From NCBI RefSeq assembly GCF_019393635.1, contig NC_057864.1, positions 441,872,322 through 441,936,321 of the forward strand: a stretch of 64,000 nt of DNA, given 5' to 3'. Position numbers and translations under genes: made by a program. Position 1 is the stretch's first letter. Every line of letters begins with the position of its first letter. Below the pieces are notes generated by a model, which was not told the origin of the DNA, ran no database searches, and saw nothing but the letters and a program-made list of their open reading frames with translations. Shown here piece by piece: positions 35,386-46,519 of this stretch. This DNA is from Dromiciops gliroides (taxonomy: Eukaryota > Chordata > Mammalia > Microbiotheria > Microbiotheriidae).

Positions 35386-36893
35386 AATGTGTTGGTGAGT
35401 ATGTGTGTACAAGTACAGTGTATGAGGCTGACTACTAAGCAAGGCAATATTTCTATAAAGTCCTCATGACAATTTGTCTTGATGCTTTATAGTTCCATCG
35501 TGTGTGTGTTTGTGTATAAATGTGTGTGTGTGTGGATTCGTATGTGTGTGTTTTGGGGGGAGAGACTCGCCTTTGGCCTGTTCCTTGGAGGGAATAGTGG
35601 ATTAAGAAATCCCACCCAAGCTCTTCAGAAAAGTTCCCTCAACTTTTCTGAAAGGGCAGAAGGCTCCAGGGACTCGTCCTTTATGACTTGTTCCATTTCC
35701 CCTTTTGGCTCCAACACAACCGACAGGACTATTTTGGAAGCATTTTGGACGGTGAGTGGAGCTGTGTGGGCAGATGTAGTGAACTGTCCAAATTCATTAA
35801 ATTAAATTATCTGCTGCTCAAGGAGACAGCCTCTGGATCTGAGCCAGGCCACCAAATGACATCCTCCTCCTACGTCCTCACTGCTAGCAGCACAACACTC
35901 TGCAACCCTACACAATAGGTTGGGACTCAGGGCCTGCCTGAGCAGAGCCAGGAAGAGCTGGAAGGAAAGTCCCAACCTTGGCATAGGAGTGAGAAGGCCA
36001 GAGGAGACCCTTCCCCCCATTATTCCCAGCATTGGGCCAGAGATAGTGGACAGCCAAGGATGGGGAGTGGGGGTGGGGACTTGCAGGCTGTGGGGAGAAG
36101 AGACAATGACTGCTGCTATGGAGACAGCTGCCCTGAGGTATTGTCTGTTGTCCAGTCTGCTTCTGCTTCCCCAATTATGAGCCCAGGAGTCGAGGACCCT
36201 CTTTCTCCAACTCCCTCCAGCATAGTTGAAGGCCCCAGGAGGTTGACACCCATTTCCCCCCCTCTCCCCCATGACCCTTTGAGTTCTCCTCTTTTTCCTC
36301 AATATCTTCAACTCACTGGGGCTGGCTTTCAGCATCTGTCTGAGAAATTAAAATGTTCAAAATATTCAATCAATCAAATAACCAATCAATCTAACATTAA
36401 TTATGCATCTACTCTGTGCCAGACACTGTGCTAAGCACTGGGGATATAAAAAGAGGCAAAAGACAGTTCCTTCCCTCAAGAAACTTACAGTCTAACAGGG
36501 GAGACAACAAGTAGGTAGACAAATATATACAAAACAAGCTATGTACCGGATAAATAGGAAGTAATTAAAAGGTGGGAGGCACCAGAATTAAGAGGGTTTG
36601 GGGAGGGCTTCCAGTAAAAGATGGGATTTTTAGTTGGGACTTAATGGAAACCAGCGAGGTCAGTAGGTGGAATGGAGGAGGGAGAGTGTTCCAGGCAGGG
36701 GACAGCCAGAGAAAATATCTGGAGTCAAGAGATAGAATGTCTTGTTTGGAGAGCAGCCAGGAGGCCAGTGTCACTGGATCAAAGAATATCTGTCGAGAGG
36801 AAAATGTAAGAAGCCTGGAAAAGTGTGTGTGTGTGTTGGGGAGGGGGGTGTTGTAATAGGTTATAAAGGACTTTGAATGCCAAAACATTCAAA

Positions 36894-36962
36894 TTTAGGG
36901 TTAGGGTTAGAGTCAGAATTAGGGCTAGGGTTATGGTTCAGGTTTAGGATTAGAGTTAGAGA
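36894..36962. repeat. Degenerate telomere-like (TTAGGG)n tract
   Basis: TTTAGGGTTAGGGTTAGAGT and further variant units such as TTAGGGC, TAGGGTTA and TTTAGGATTAGAGTTAGAG, inside the LINE-2 sequence. Confidence 0.85.
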
Positions 36963-37229
36963 ATCTTGTATTTGATCCTGGAGGCATTTGGAAGCTACTG
37001 AGATTTATTAACTTTAGCTTAGTGGATGCATCCTGGAGGATGGGCAGGCAGACCCAGCAGGGATTCAGGGAGAAGGGACCTAAGTAGAGTTGTTTGCTCT
37101 GTCAATATTTTGGGGGGGTTGAGTTTGGGTTTTTGGTGAAGTCAATATCTGAGCTGCATCCCTTCTCTTCCCTTTCTAGTCTTACTGCATCTGGAGCCTT
37201 CTCCTTCACCTGAGGAGAGTCCCCTGACC

Positions 37230-37402
37230 ACTTTCTTTCTTTCTTTCTTTCTTTTTCTTTTTTATTTTTGCCGGGCTATAGGGGTTAAGTGAGTTGCCCA
37301 GGGTCACACAGCTAGTAAGTGTCAAGTGTCTGAGGACAAATTTGAACTCAGGTTCTCCTGAATCCAGGGCCGGTGCTTTATCCACTGTGCCACCTAGCTG
37401 CC
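37230..37402 (-). mobile_element. Marsupial SINE, antisense, with (CTTT)n at its tail
   Basis: The tail side carries (CTTT)n. The head end is GCCACCTAGCTGCCAC. CTGAC.AC flanks both sides. Confidence 0.9.
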
Positions 37403-37736
37403 ACTGACTACTTCCTTTTCAAGAGATTCTCTCTACCTATCCCTCCATATCTCTCTTGGGCTCCACATCTACCTATCTATTTAGCTCAGAGACCCCCCAG
37501 GACTAAGTTAGGGTCTGAACTGTGCTTCACACAGTACTCAGTATACCATGGATATTCCAGATACATCTTAGGACTGATTGCCCGGCTACTTCTATCATAA
37601 AGTTTTCTCTATATTCAGTCATCTGATCAACAAACATTTATTGAGTACTTATTGTGTGGCAGACAGGCAGTGTGCTAAGTGTTGCAGAAACAAAGAAAGG
37701 CAAAAGTAATTTTTGGCTGTAAAGCTCACATTCTGT

Positions 37737-37895
37737 TTTTTTGTTTGTTTTTGTTTTTTTCAGGGCAATGAGGGTTAAGTGACTTGCCCAGTGTCACACA
37801 GCTAGTTAAATGTCAAGTGTCTGAGGCTGGATTTGAACTCAGGTCCTCCTGAATCCAAGGCCAGTGCTTTATCCACTGCGCCACCTAGCTGCCCC
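37737..37895 (-). mobile_element. Marsupial SINE nested in LINE-2
   Basis: TAAAGCTCACATTCT is duplicated exactly on either side. Confidence 0.96.
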
Positions 37896-38126
37896 TAAAG
37901 CTCACATTCTAAAGGGTGATATACCATGCCAACAGCTAAGTTCACACAATGTCTACAGAGTAAATTGGAGGTGATTTTAGAGAAAAGGCACTAGTATTAA
38001 GGAATACTGGGACAGGGGGCTTGTGGAAAGTGGGATTTTAGCTGAGACTTGGAGGAAGCCAAGGAAGTCAGGACGTAAGGAGGGAAAGAAACATCAGTGA
38101 AAAAAGCCCAGTTAAGAGATGGGATT

Positions 38127-38273
38127 GGGCAGCTAGGTGGCACAGTAGATAAAGCACCGCCCCTGGATTCAGGAGGACCTGAGTTCAAATCCAGCCTCAG
38201 ACACTTGACACTTACTAGCTGTGTGACCCTGGGCAAGTCACTTAACCCCCATTGCCCCGCCCCTCTCAAAAAA
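38127..38273 (+). mobile_element. Marsupial SINE nested in LINE-2
   Basis: Target duplication AAGAGATGGGATTG / AAGAGATGGAATTG. Confidence 0.95.
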
Positions 38274-38818
38274 GAGATGGAATTGTCTTTTGAGAGGAGC
38301 AAAGAAACCAGTGTCACTGGATTGAAGAGTAAGAGGATTGGAAAGGGTCTAGATGTTTTCAAGCTCATTTATAATCCCTTCTGCCATGGGACGCTGAGCC
38401 TGGTGGATTGTTTGAGCTATGGAGTTCTGAACTGCCATAGAGCTAAACCAATCAGGAGAAGAAGTGTCTTGTGGGAAGAATGTCAAGAAGGTTGGTGTCA
38501 CTGGATAGACAGAAAGGGTCTAGACTGGTTATTAGGGCTTTAAAAGTCAAACAAAACAGTTTACTGAGGGGAGGGGGTAAAGGAGAATGACATGGTCACA
38601 CCTGGAAGATCAGTTTGGCAGCTGTGAAGAGGATGGCCTTCAGTGGAGGAGACTGGAGGTAAGGAGATCAACCAGCAGGTTATTGCAATAGCCCAGGCAT
38701 AAGGTGATGAGCAACTGCATCAGGGCAGTGATAGGGTTATATAAGCAACGGGAGCATGTTGGAGAGATGTTACTAAGGTAAAATTGATAGAACTTGGCAA
38801 TGGATTAGATATAGGGGT

Positions 38819-38819
<1 letters not shown>

Positions 38820-38889
<70 letters not shown>
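38820..38889. repeat. (GA)n microsatellite inside LINE-2
   Basis: Seventy bases of pure GA, directly visible. It gives a spurious Ser-Leu ORF. Confidence 0.97.
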
Positions 38890-38892
<3 letters not shown>

Positions 38893-39001
38893 AAGGAGTC
38901 AAGGATGAGACCAAGGTTTTGAGCCTGGGTAACTAGGATGGTGGTGCTCTTGACAATAAGAGGAAAATTTGGAAAGGAAGAAGTTTTTTTGAGAAAGATA
39001 A

Positions 39002-39450
39002 CAGAAGGAAGGAAATAAGCATTTATTAACCACCTACTATGTTTTAGGCATTGTATTAAGTAAGCACTTTATTTTATTTATTTATTTTTTTGGTGAGGCA
39101 ATTGGGGTTAAGTGACTTGCCCAGGGTCACACAGCTAGTAAGTGTTAAGTGTCTGAGGCTGAATTTGAACTCAGGTCCTCCTGAATCCAGGGCCAGTGCT
39201 CTATCCACTGTGCCACCTAGCTGTTCCCAAGTAAGCACTTTATAAATATCATCCCATTTGATCCTCACAACAACCCTGAGAGGTAGGTTTTTTTAACCTA
39301 TCATTTTACAATTTAGGAAACTGACACAAATAGAGGTTAAGTGACTTGCCCAGTGTGACACAGATAGGATGTATCTGAGGTGGGATTTGAACTCAGATCT
39401 TCCTTATTTCAGACCTGATGCCTTATCCACTGCACCAACTAGCTGTCTCA
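39002..39450 (-). repeat. CORE-SINE, antisense, split by a SINE
   Basis: Left part AACCACCTACTATGTTTTAG; right part CAATTTAGGAAACTGACACA and GGTTAAGTGACTTGCCCAGT. Embedded in the LINE-2 region. Confidence 0.7.
39072..39228 (-). mobile_element. Marsupial SINE nested in a CORE-SINE
   Basis: AAGTAAGCACTTTA is duplicated exactly at 39058 and 39228. Confidence 0.96.
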
Positions 39451-40065
39451 TATGTTCAATCTCAAAATTTTGAGTCTAAGATATTTATGGGACACCCAGT
39501 TTGGGATGCCTAATAGACAGAGATGTGAGACTGGAGGTCAGGAGAGAAGTTAGGACTTGATAAATAAATCTGAGAATCATGTGCATAGAGATGATAATTG
39601 AATCCATGGGTGCTAATGAGATCATTAAGTAAAACTGTATAAAGGGAGAAGAGGAGAAGGTTAGGACAGAGCCTGGGGGAATACACACAGTTAGAGGACA
39701 TAACATGAATGAAAATTCAACAGAGGGAACCTGAGAAGTGGTCAGATAGATAGGAGGAAAAACAGAAGACAGCAGCATCACAAAAACCTAGCAAGAAGAG
39801 ATTATCAAGAAGAGGGTGATTGACAGTATGAAAGGCTGCAGAGAGGGTCAAGAAGAATGAGGATTGAGAAAAGACCATTAGATTTGTTGATTGAGAGATC
39901 ACTGGTAACTTTGGAGAGATCAGTCTCAGTTAAATAATAAGGTCAGAAGTCAAACTGCAGAGTCAAAAATAAAGTGAGAGGAAAGGAAGTGGAGGCACTA
40001 ATTTTAGACAGCTTTTTCAAGGAGTTTACCCATGAAAGAGGAGAAATATAGAACATGAGAGAACG

Positions 40066-40130
40066 CATTTAACACTTACTAGCCATATGACCCTGGGCAA
40101 GTCACTTAACCTCAATTGCCTCAGCAAAGA
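40066..40130 (+). mobile_element. Marsupial SINE 3' fragment
   Basis: TTTAACACTTACTAGCCATA followed by TTAACCTCAATTGCCTCAGC. The 5' part is missing. Confidence 0.75.
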
Positions 40131-40560
40131 CAGAGAAAGAGAGAGAGAATGGACAAGTCAAGTGAGGGACTTTTAAGGATGGTGGAGATATGGGCATATT
40201 TGTAGCAGGAAATAGTAGGGGAGCAGCCAGTAGACAGGGAGAGACTGAAGATAAATGAGAAAGTGGGGATGATAGAGAGGAGAATCTGTTGAAGAAGATA
40301 GGATGGAATGGGATCACTTATGCATGTGAAGGGGTTTGCCTTAGCAAGAAAGGTTACCTCTTCACATGGAGACAGGGGTGAATGAGATAGAAGACTTCTG
40401 AGTGATGTGAGGTGATCAGGGAAGAAGAGGGAGCTCTCTGAGGAAATGGCTTCCATTTTTTGAAAAAGTGAAATATGATTCAAAGTTCTTAGCTGAGAAG
40501 GTAGGGGGAGGGTGAGCCATGGGAGGTTTGAAGAAGGATAACAACACTGGAAAGAAGCAC

Positions 40561-41334
40561 TATGAAAAGTGGGATAGTGAGTCGATTAGGAAAGTGTAAA
40601 AGGATTGCCTTGCAGTAGTGAGTGTCCAGTTGAGATTATGTGATATAAATATGTAGTCCCAATTATAACATGGTCATTGGGAACCACTATTCTTCCAGTC
40701 TCTGAGGTTTGCAGTCTAGTATTCATCCTTAACCCATCACTGTCATCTACCTCCCGCCCCCACCTAATTGGTTGAAAAGTCTTATCAACTTACCTAGAAT
40801 GACAACACTCAGTCAACAAAAACCTGGGCTCTAGTCTTCCCTCTGGCTGTTTGACCATGGGTAAGTCACTTAACCTTGAAGCACCTTAGGTCAGGGCTTC
40901 AGAATGTAGAGCAGTGGTTCATTTGCATCAGCAGAGAGAGTTTTCTTTTCCTTTCCTTTTTTCTTTTTTGCAGGGCAATGAGGGTTAAGTGACTTGCCCA
41001 GAGTCACACAGCTAGTATATGTCAAGTGTCTGAGACTGGATTTGAACTCAGGTCTTCCTGACTCCAGAGCTCGTGCTTTATTTACTGTGCCACCTAGCTG
41101 CCCCCAGAGTTTTCTTAAAGGGAGGTTAAAACAAGGAAATCACATGTATGCACCAAATACTCACATATATGAATTACGCTCTAATTTATATGTATTATAT
41201 AGTAAATATTTTGTAGATATGTAATTACTTATGTCTGCACATCCTCTACTCTGATGCCTCCTCAGGGTGTTGAGATGACCCTGGGTTCTTGAAGGCCATC
41301 TGAAGGTCAGTTCTGAAAGTTTTCACCAGGCTGG
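40561..41334. other. Intergenic, one SINE only
   Basis: Apart from the SINE at 40951-41105 I recognise nothing here. Confidence 0.5.
40951..41105 (-). mobile_element. Marsupial SINE, antisense, with target-site duplication
   Basis: AGAGTTTTCTT is present on both sides. Confidence 0.95.
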
Positions 41335-42460
41335 AAAAGCTTTTTTTAAAATAAAATAATTTTATTATTTTTCAGTTACATGTAGAGATAGTTTTCAACA
41401 TTTGTTTTCATAAGATTTCCAGTTTCAAAATTTTCTCCCTCCCTCCCCTCCTTCCCCCCTCTCCCCCTAGAGAGCAGGTATCTGATATAGGTTAATATAT
41501 GTATAATACATTAAACATATTTCTGCATTATTCATGTTATAAGAGAAGAATCAGAGCAAAAAAGGAAAAACCTCAAAAAGAAAAACAACAGCACCAAAAC
41601 AAAGAAATAGTATGGTTCTAATCAGCATCCATATTCCACAGTTTCTTTTTTTTTTTTTTTTCTGGATTTGAGAGCCTTTTCCAGTCATGAGTGCCTTTGG
41701 AACTTTCTTGTACTGTTGTATTGGTGAGAAGAATCTAGTCTATTACAGTTGATCAACACATAATGTTCTTGCTCATCTCACTCATCATCAGTTCATGCAA
41801 GTCCTCCCAGGTTTCTCCTGAACTCCTCTTCCTATACACAGTAGAAACCTCTCTCCCCCCAAGAGAATTCTATATGAAAACTCTTCATGTCCATTTCATG
41901 CTACGTGCTTTTAAACAATACATAAATAATTCTCCCGTTACTTTCAAAACTGTTTTGTTTGTCTTTGCTTCCTTTGGAACTTCCTTCTGTTCTCTTCTGT
42001 GCATTAATAAAAAAGTTACAATGACTCTTTTTACCAAAAACGTTGCTATTGCTATTGCTAAACAATGCCCTCTGAAGTTAAAAGCCAAGAGAAAGAAAAA
42101 ATAACCCGAATATCTTGTGACAAGTAAGCACAGATAAACTAAATGAATCCACATAGTAACCATGCCCAAAATAGCATGCTTCTTTCTGCATTCTGTGTCT
42201 ATTACCTCTCTGTCAGGATGTGGGTAAAATGCTTCATAATATGTGCTCTGGAGACATGGTTGGTCATTGCATTGATCAGAGTTCTTGAGTCTTTCAAAGT
42301 TGTTTTTCTAACCATGTTGTTGTACTTATATACATTCTCCTGGTTCTGTTCACTTCACTCTGCATCAGTTCATACGATCAGGATTCTTTAAAAATCATCT
42401 CTTTTGTAAACATAGATCCTGGGGGATGAATCGGTTCTGTTCTGAGGGTCTAAAGAAGAT
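41335..42460 (-). mobile_element. Marsupial L1 3' region, antisense
   Basis: It shares its phrasing with other copies in the window: CATCATCAGTTCATGCAAGT, TCTCCTGGTTCTGTTCACTT, CTCTGCATCAGTTCATACGA. This is the reverse of the L1 3' end that reads TGAAATGAGCAGAACCAAAA at about 52530. It probably comprises two overlapping partial copies (41335-41830, 42140-42420). Confidence 0.65.
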
Positions 42461-43036
42461 AAAGAGAAAAGAAATTCACTAATGGAGAAAGGAGGAAGGA
42501 GGTAGAACTTGTTCTTATAATTGAGGTACATGAGAAGGGCATACAAACCTGGAGGAAGGGGTAGTGGGAATGTGTATCAGATGAACTTCACTCTTACCTG
42601 AATCAGAGAAAGGAGAGTTAGACACAAATTTGTCATAGAAATACATCAAACTCTGCAGGGAAACAACTGGGGAGAAGGAAGAGTAAAAGGGAGCCTATAC
42701 CTGAAAGTGAAGAGTCACAAATAGAAGAAAAATTCCTAATCCTGAAGGAAGTATTAAAAGGGGGGGGCGGGATGGATGGAACAGCTAGATGGTGCAGTGG
42801 ATAAAGCACCAGCCCTGGATTCAGGAGGACCTGAGTTCAAATCCGGCCTCAGACACTTGACACTTACTAGCTGTGTGACCTTGGGCAAGTCACTTAACCC
42901 TCATTGCCCTGCAAAAAAGGGGGGAGAATGAAGAGCTAGAATTTAAGGGGGTGCCTTAGTTAGATTGCTTCTTAGACAATTAAGGAGTAGCTGAATAAAT
43001 TGTGGCAGGTGAATGTAACAGGGCATTATTGCCCCT
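42461..43036. other. Intergenic with one SINE
   Basis: Holds the SINE at 42779-42920. The rest is purine-rich with no recognised element. Confidence 0.5.
42779..42920 (+). mobile_element. Marsupial SINE
   Basis: GAACAGCTAGATGGTGCAGT through to the A tail. The head lies next to a G-rich run. Confidence 0.92.
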
Positions 43037-43585
43037 CCTTCTGAGGTATACGTTTTTTTTCAGGAGGACTAGCACCTCTGGTGTGAGGGCTTGCTGAGCC
43101 CTTTTCAGGGCTGCTTATCTGTTATCCATGTGATTCATACAACTCTTACCTGTGACTCCAAGAAGCTGTAGTATGTGCAGTGGCCATACCCCAGTAAGCC
43201 ATTTCGGCAGATGGGCTTAACCAGGCTTCAAAGTCATCAGAGAGTTAGGAAGATATCTACTTCAAGCACGTGAAGACTCTCCTGGTGGAATGGGTGGATG
43301 AGAACCATTTGTTCCAACAGCCATGGAGGTGGCCGAAGCAGGCGCTATGAAGCACTTAGAGCCTGGTCAGACATCAAAGAGGCTAAGGTTATCCAGTGCA
43401 TCCTGGGCCAGTTGTCCTGACTTTTATCTTGTCACTGGACTTCCATGGCTCTGGAAGACAGAGTGAAGCTGATGACTTTGTACAAGTCGGTCTCACTTAA
43501 ATCCAATTCACATGTGAGCCAAGACATCACCCCATGATGTCATTGGTCCTCTTTGAAAATGAAGGACAAACAAGAAGCAAGGGCA
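43037..43585 (+). repeat. Marsupial interspersed repeat ending ATGATGTCATTGGTCCTCTT
   Basis: About 550 bp. Its last part (CACCCCATGATGTCATTGGT, then GAAGGACAAACAAGAAGC) recurs at 43640-43825. I associate this ending with a common marsupial non-LTR/SINE family but cannot name it firmly. Confidence 0.55.
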
Positions 43586-43639
43586 AGTGAGATGATGCAC
43601 ACAGAATCACGGCATAGTCCTATAGGAATAGTTTCAGGA

Positions 43640-43825
43640 TGAGCTGAGGCTGGTGAAGAATTCTAAGGACAATAAAAAAGATGCTTTAGATTTTAGTTAT
43701 AATTGGGGGAAAGAGGAAGACCAAAGAAGAGATGCTGATGACTGTGCAAGTCTGCCGTCAACACATTACCCGATGATGTCATTCATTGGTCCTCTTCGAA
43801 AAGGAAGGACAAATAACATTCTCCT
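43640..43825 (+). repeat. Second copy of the same repeat, 3' part
   Basis: GATGCTGATGACTGTGCAAG, then CCGATGATGTCATTCATTGG and GGAAGGACAAATAAC match the end of the preceding repeat. Confidence 0.55.
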
Positions 43826-44208
43826 TCCAATTATTTTCTGCAGAGCTCTTATTGGATTTCTTTTTTGGTCTCTTGCTTCATTTCTTCTTGGAATCTACAT
43901 AATCCTTGTGGAAACATCATTTTTCCCCTTCGAGTCTCTGCTTTTTCGGTTATGATGGTGTTGCTCTCTGATTTGGGGGCATCTGTAGATTTGCAGTAAC
44001 AATTGATGATCTCTTGTGTTTTCTTTTATTTACTCATCCCTCCAGATGTAGTTCCTGAATTGGAGCTTTGAGCCTTAGCCAGGCTATGCCCTCTGCTGTA
44101 CTTTTGGGTAGGGGTGATCAGCCCTGCTTGGTCTCTCCCTTGGTCTCTCTATGTGCTGACCTCCATATCCCGGGTTAGATCCTCCCCTTTATTTTATTTT
44201 AATTTTTA
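43826..44208. other. Intergenic, nothing recognised
   Basis: No element or gene recognised. Confidence 0.5.
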
Positions 44209-44356
44209 ATTTTTTTTTTAAGTAGAGGCAATTGGGGTTAAGTGACTTGCCCAGGGTCACACAGCTAGTAAATGTTAAGTGTCTCAGGCCGGATTTGAAC
44301 TCAGGTCCTCCTGACTCCAGGGCCGGCGCTCTATCCACTGTGCCACCTAGCTGCCC
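44209..44356 (-). mobile_element. Marsupial SINE, antisense, with target-site duplication
   Basis: TCCCCTTTATTTT occurs on both sides. Confidence 0.95.
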
Positions 44357-44494
44357 TTCCCCTTTATTTTTGAAGATCCAGATTTCTGGATCTTCAGTGC
44401 CCTTTCTGGCATCTTTGGACAGAGTGTTAGGGACCTCAGAGTCCCTGGGCCTCGGGATATCCTGGGTCTCAGTCCATTCATATTATCCTGGTCC

Positions 44495-45165
44495 CTGCCT
44501 GCTGTAATCACTTAATCAGTTGACCCTGTGCTAGGCACTGTGCTAAGTACTGGGGCCTTCTAAGATCCCTGCCTTGAGGAGACTGTAAGGGAAGCCCTCC
44601 AGACACAGAGCCTTGCAGGCTACATGGTCCTCTTTCCTGGGTACTGCGTGCAGTGACATGGGCTTTGCTGGTATTCCTTCTCCCTATCACTCTCAAGCTT
44701 CTGGATGACCTCTTGTACAGGTCTGGGGTGGAAGCAGTCACTTACTTTAGTTTCTTACTGGATTTCTCGGTCATTATTCATACTGCTGAGAACTTCAGGG
44801 TAGCGATGTGAGACCTGGGTGGTCTGCCTCCCATTCAGGCAGGCATCTTAGCCAGAAGCCCCAATTCTATCATTCTTGACATTCAATCAATTAACAAATC
44901 TTTATTAAGCACCATCGCTGTGTCAGGTACTGTGCTAGGTGCTGGGGGCATGAATACAAAGGATGAAACATATTCTTGCTATAAATGAAAGAAGTAGAAA
45001 GAATATCATCAGAGAAATGTATTATCAAAAGAGAAAATGGGCCAGTCTGACACTGAGGACAAGGGATAATAGCCGGAGAGTTGAGTGCTCTGATGGTATC
45101 ATCAAGATGTCAGGAGAATTTGAGGAAGGCCTGCAGCACACTGGGGTGAGCTTACATACAGGGGG
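44495..45165 (-). mobile_element. LINE-2 fragments, antisense
   Basis: Two L2 tails are seen: TGTGCTAGGCACTGTGCTAA at 44527 and TTTATTAAGCACCATCGCTG at 44900. 45000-45130 has LINE-2-like reverse sequence. The tract at 44640-44870 is unassigned. Confidence 0.5.
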
Positions 45166-45212
45166 TCCAAAAAGTCTTTGTGTAATTTGAAACTTTAATG
45201 ACATTTTAAATT

Positions 45213-45356
45213 TTTTTTAAAGTGAGGCAATTGGGGTTAAGTGACTTGCCCAGGGTCACACAGCTAATAAGTGTTAAGTGTCTGAGGCCGGATTTGAACT
45301 CAGGTACTCCCGACTCCAGGGCCGGTGCTCTATCCACTGCGCCACCTAGCTGCCCC
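45213..45356 (-). mobile_element. Marsupial SINE, antisense
   Basis: Near-duplicate TTTAATGACATTTT / TTTAATAACATTTT flanks it. Confidence 0.94.
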
Positions 45357-45472
45357 CTTTAATAACATTTTTTAAAAATCCAGCACAGTTTTAAGCTCTA
45401 ATAGCTTCAAATTTCACTAAGACATTGGAATACGCTGCTTTAATGTCATTAAAAAAAAAAAAGTTCAGTACA

Positions 45473-45632
45473 GGGCAGCTAGGTGATGCAGTGGATAGAG
45501 CACTGGCCCTGGATTCAGGAGGACCTGAGTTGAAATCCGGACTCAGAAACTTGACACTTAACTAGCTATGTGACCTTGGGCAAGTCACTTAACCCCAATT
45601 GCCTCACCAAAAAGAAAAAAAAAGAAAAAAAA
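45473..45632 (+). mobile_element. Marsupial SINE, first of a same-site pair
   Basis: Preceded and followed by AAAAGTTCAGTACAG. Confidence 0.95.
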
Positions 45633-45645
45633 AAGTTCAGTACAG

Positions 45646-45790
45646 GGGCAGCTAAGTGGCACAGTGGATAGAGCACCAACCCTGGAGTTAGGAGGACCTG
45701 AGTTCAAATCTGGCCTCAGACACTTAACACTTACTAGCTGTGTGACCTTGGGCAAGTCACTTAACCCCAATTGCCCTGCCCCGCCTCCCA
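45646..45790 (+). mobile_element. Marsupial SINE, second of a same-site pair
   Basis: Starts directly after the second AAAAGTTCAGTACAG and is followed by a third copy at about 45791-45805. It is not identical to its neighbour, which argues against a recent tandem duplication. Confidence 0.95.
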
Positions 45791-45860
45791 AAAAGTTCAG
45801 TACAGTTTTAAGCTTGAATAGCTCAGATTGCACTGAGACATTGAATACACTATATATCAT

Positions 45861-46060
45861 CTCATGTTATCATTAGAGCAACCTCGTGAGGCAAACACTA
45901 TACTGTTATTATCTACATTTTGCGGGTGGAGAAACCGAGACGGAGAGGGGTTAAAGGACTTGTCCAGGGTCACACAACTAGAGGAGATATCTGAGGGAGG
46001 AATCAGACTCATGTAGTCCTGACACCAAGTCCAGAGTTCTATCTGCTAGGACCCCCAGCT
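45861..46060 (-). repeat. MIR/CORE-SINE, antisense
   Basis: ATTATCTACATTTTGCGGGT, then GGACTTGTCCAGGGTCACAC, in the order of a reversed MIR. Confidence 0.75.
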
Positions 46061-46519
46061 GCCTCAGAACACAGCCAAGAGTCACACAGAAGGGGCAGGT
46101 GTGGATGGGCTGCCATATGCATTTCTGGGAGGAGTCACCAAATTGAATAAGTGCAGAAATTCCCATAGGCTGCCCTGGCAGGGGACTGGGGAATGGATGC
46201 TCCCTTTCCCCCTCCATCCCCTCAGCAGCTTCCAAAGCTCCTGCTGGCCCCTCTTTTCACAGGAAGCTGAGCAAAGTTGGGTGTTTCTGTGACTGGTGTT
46301 CTGGCCGAGTTAAACCAGAGCTTCCTGCTATGTTCTGCTCTTTGACTCATGTTCTCACATTGAAGAAGAGGTAGCACTGTTTTTGAAATGAAATCTGAAT
46401 TTATACTTTTAATAACTTGAAGGAAGACTCACAAACACGGACACTCTACATTAAAGGGAGTGGGGAAAAAAGGGAAAGTCAAAGTGGGGTGGGGAAGATT
46501 CCTATGGATCCATTTCATC
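46061..46519. other. Intergenic, nothing recognised
   Basis: No element or gene recognised. Confidence 0.5.

Larger units (their letters stand above)
31346..36365. other. Intergenic region right of OLFML3, part 1
   Basis: Mixed unique and repeat DNA. Unique-looking stretches without repeats are 31760-32810, 33140-34200 and 35400-36360. The first has a GC-rich patch (GGGGGCGGGGC at about 32188) and all three could hold regulatory elements, but no gene is supported. Confidence 0.55.
36366..40560 (-). mobile_element. Long LINE-2 copy, antisense, with nested SINEs
   Basis: About 4.2 kb reads in reverse complement as mammalian L2. A tail at 36390-36510 (CTCTGTGCCAGACACTGTGC) is followed by the 3' coding region. 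A second tail at 37615-37735 suggests at least two overlapping copies. Degraded reverse-transcriptase signatures appear on the minus strand around 39500-39900: AAFHTVNHPLLDNL, a PPGSVL remnant of the PQGSVL motif, and HDSQIY at the YADDTQIY position. It is interrupted by SINEs at 37737, 38127 and 39072, a (GA)n at 38820 and a telomere-like tract at 36894. No intact ORF remains. Confidence 0.78.
45162..45860. mobile_element. Possible mariner-like DNA element fragment with three SINE insertions
   Basis: ACAGGGGGTCCAAAAAGTCT resembles a mariner terminal repeat. Two related copies of a 50 bp segment (CAGCACAGTTTTAAGCTCTA at 45381; CAGTACAGTTTTAAGCTTGA at 45800) lie around the SINEs. The assignment is tentative. 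Confidence 0.35.

Noticed and set aside
38097..38543. ORF of 148 codons starting MKKAQLRDG
   Set aside because: It contains the SINE translation (PLDSGGPEFKSSLRHLTLTS), which recurs in many ORFs here, plus reversed LINE-2.
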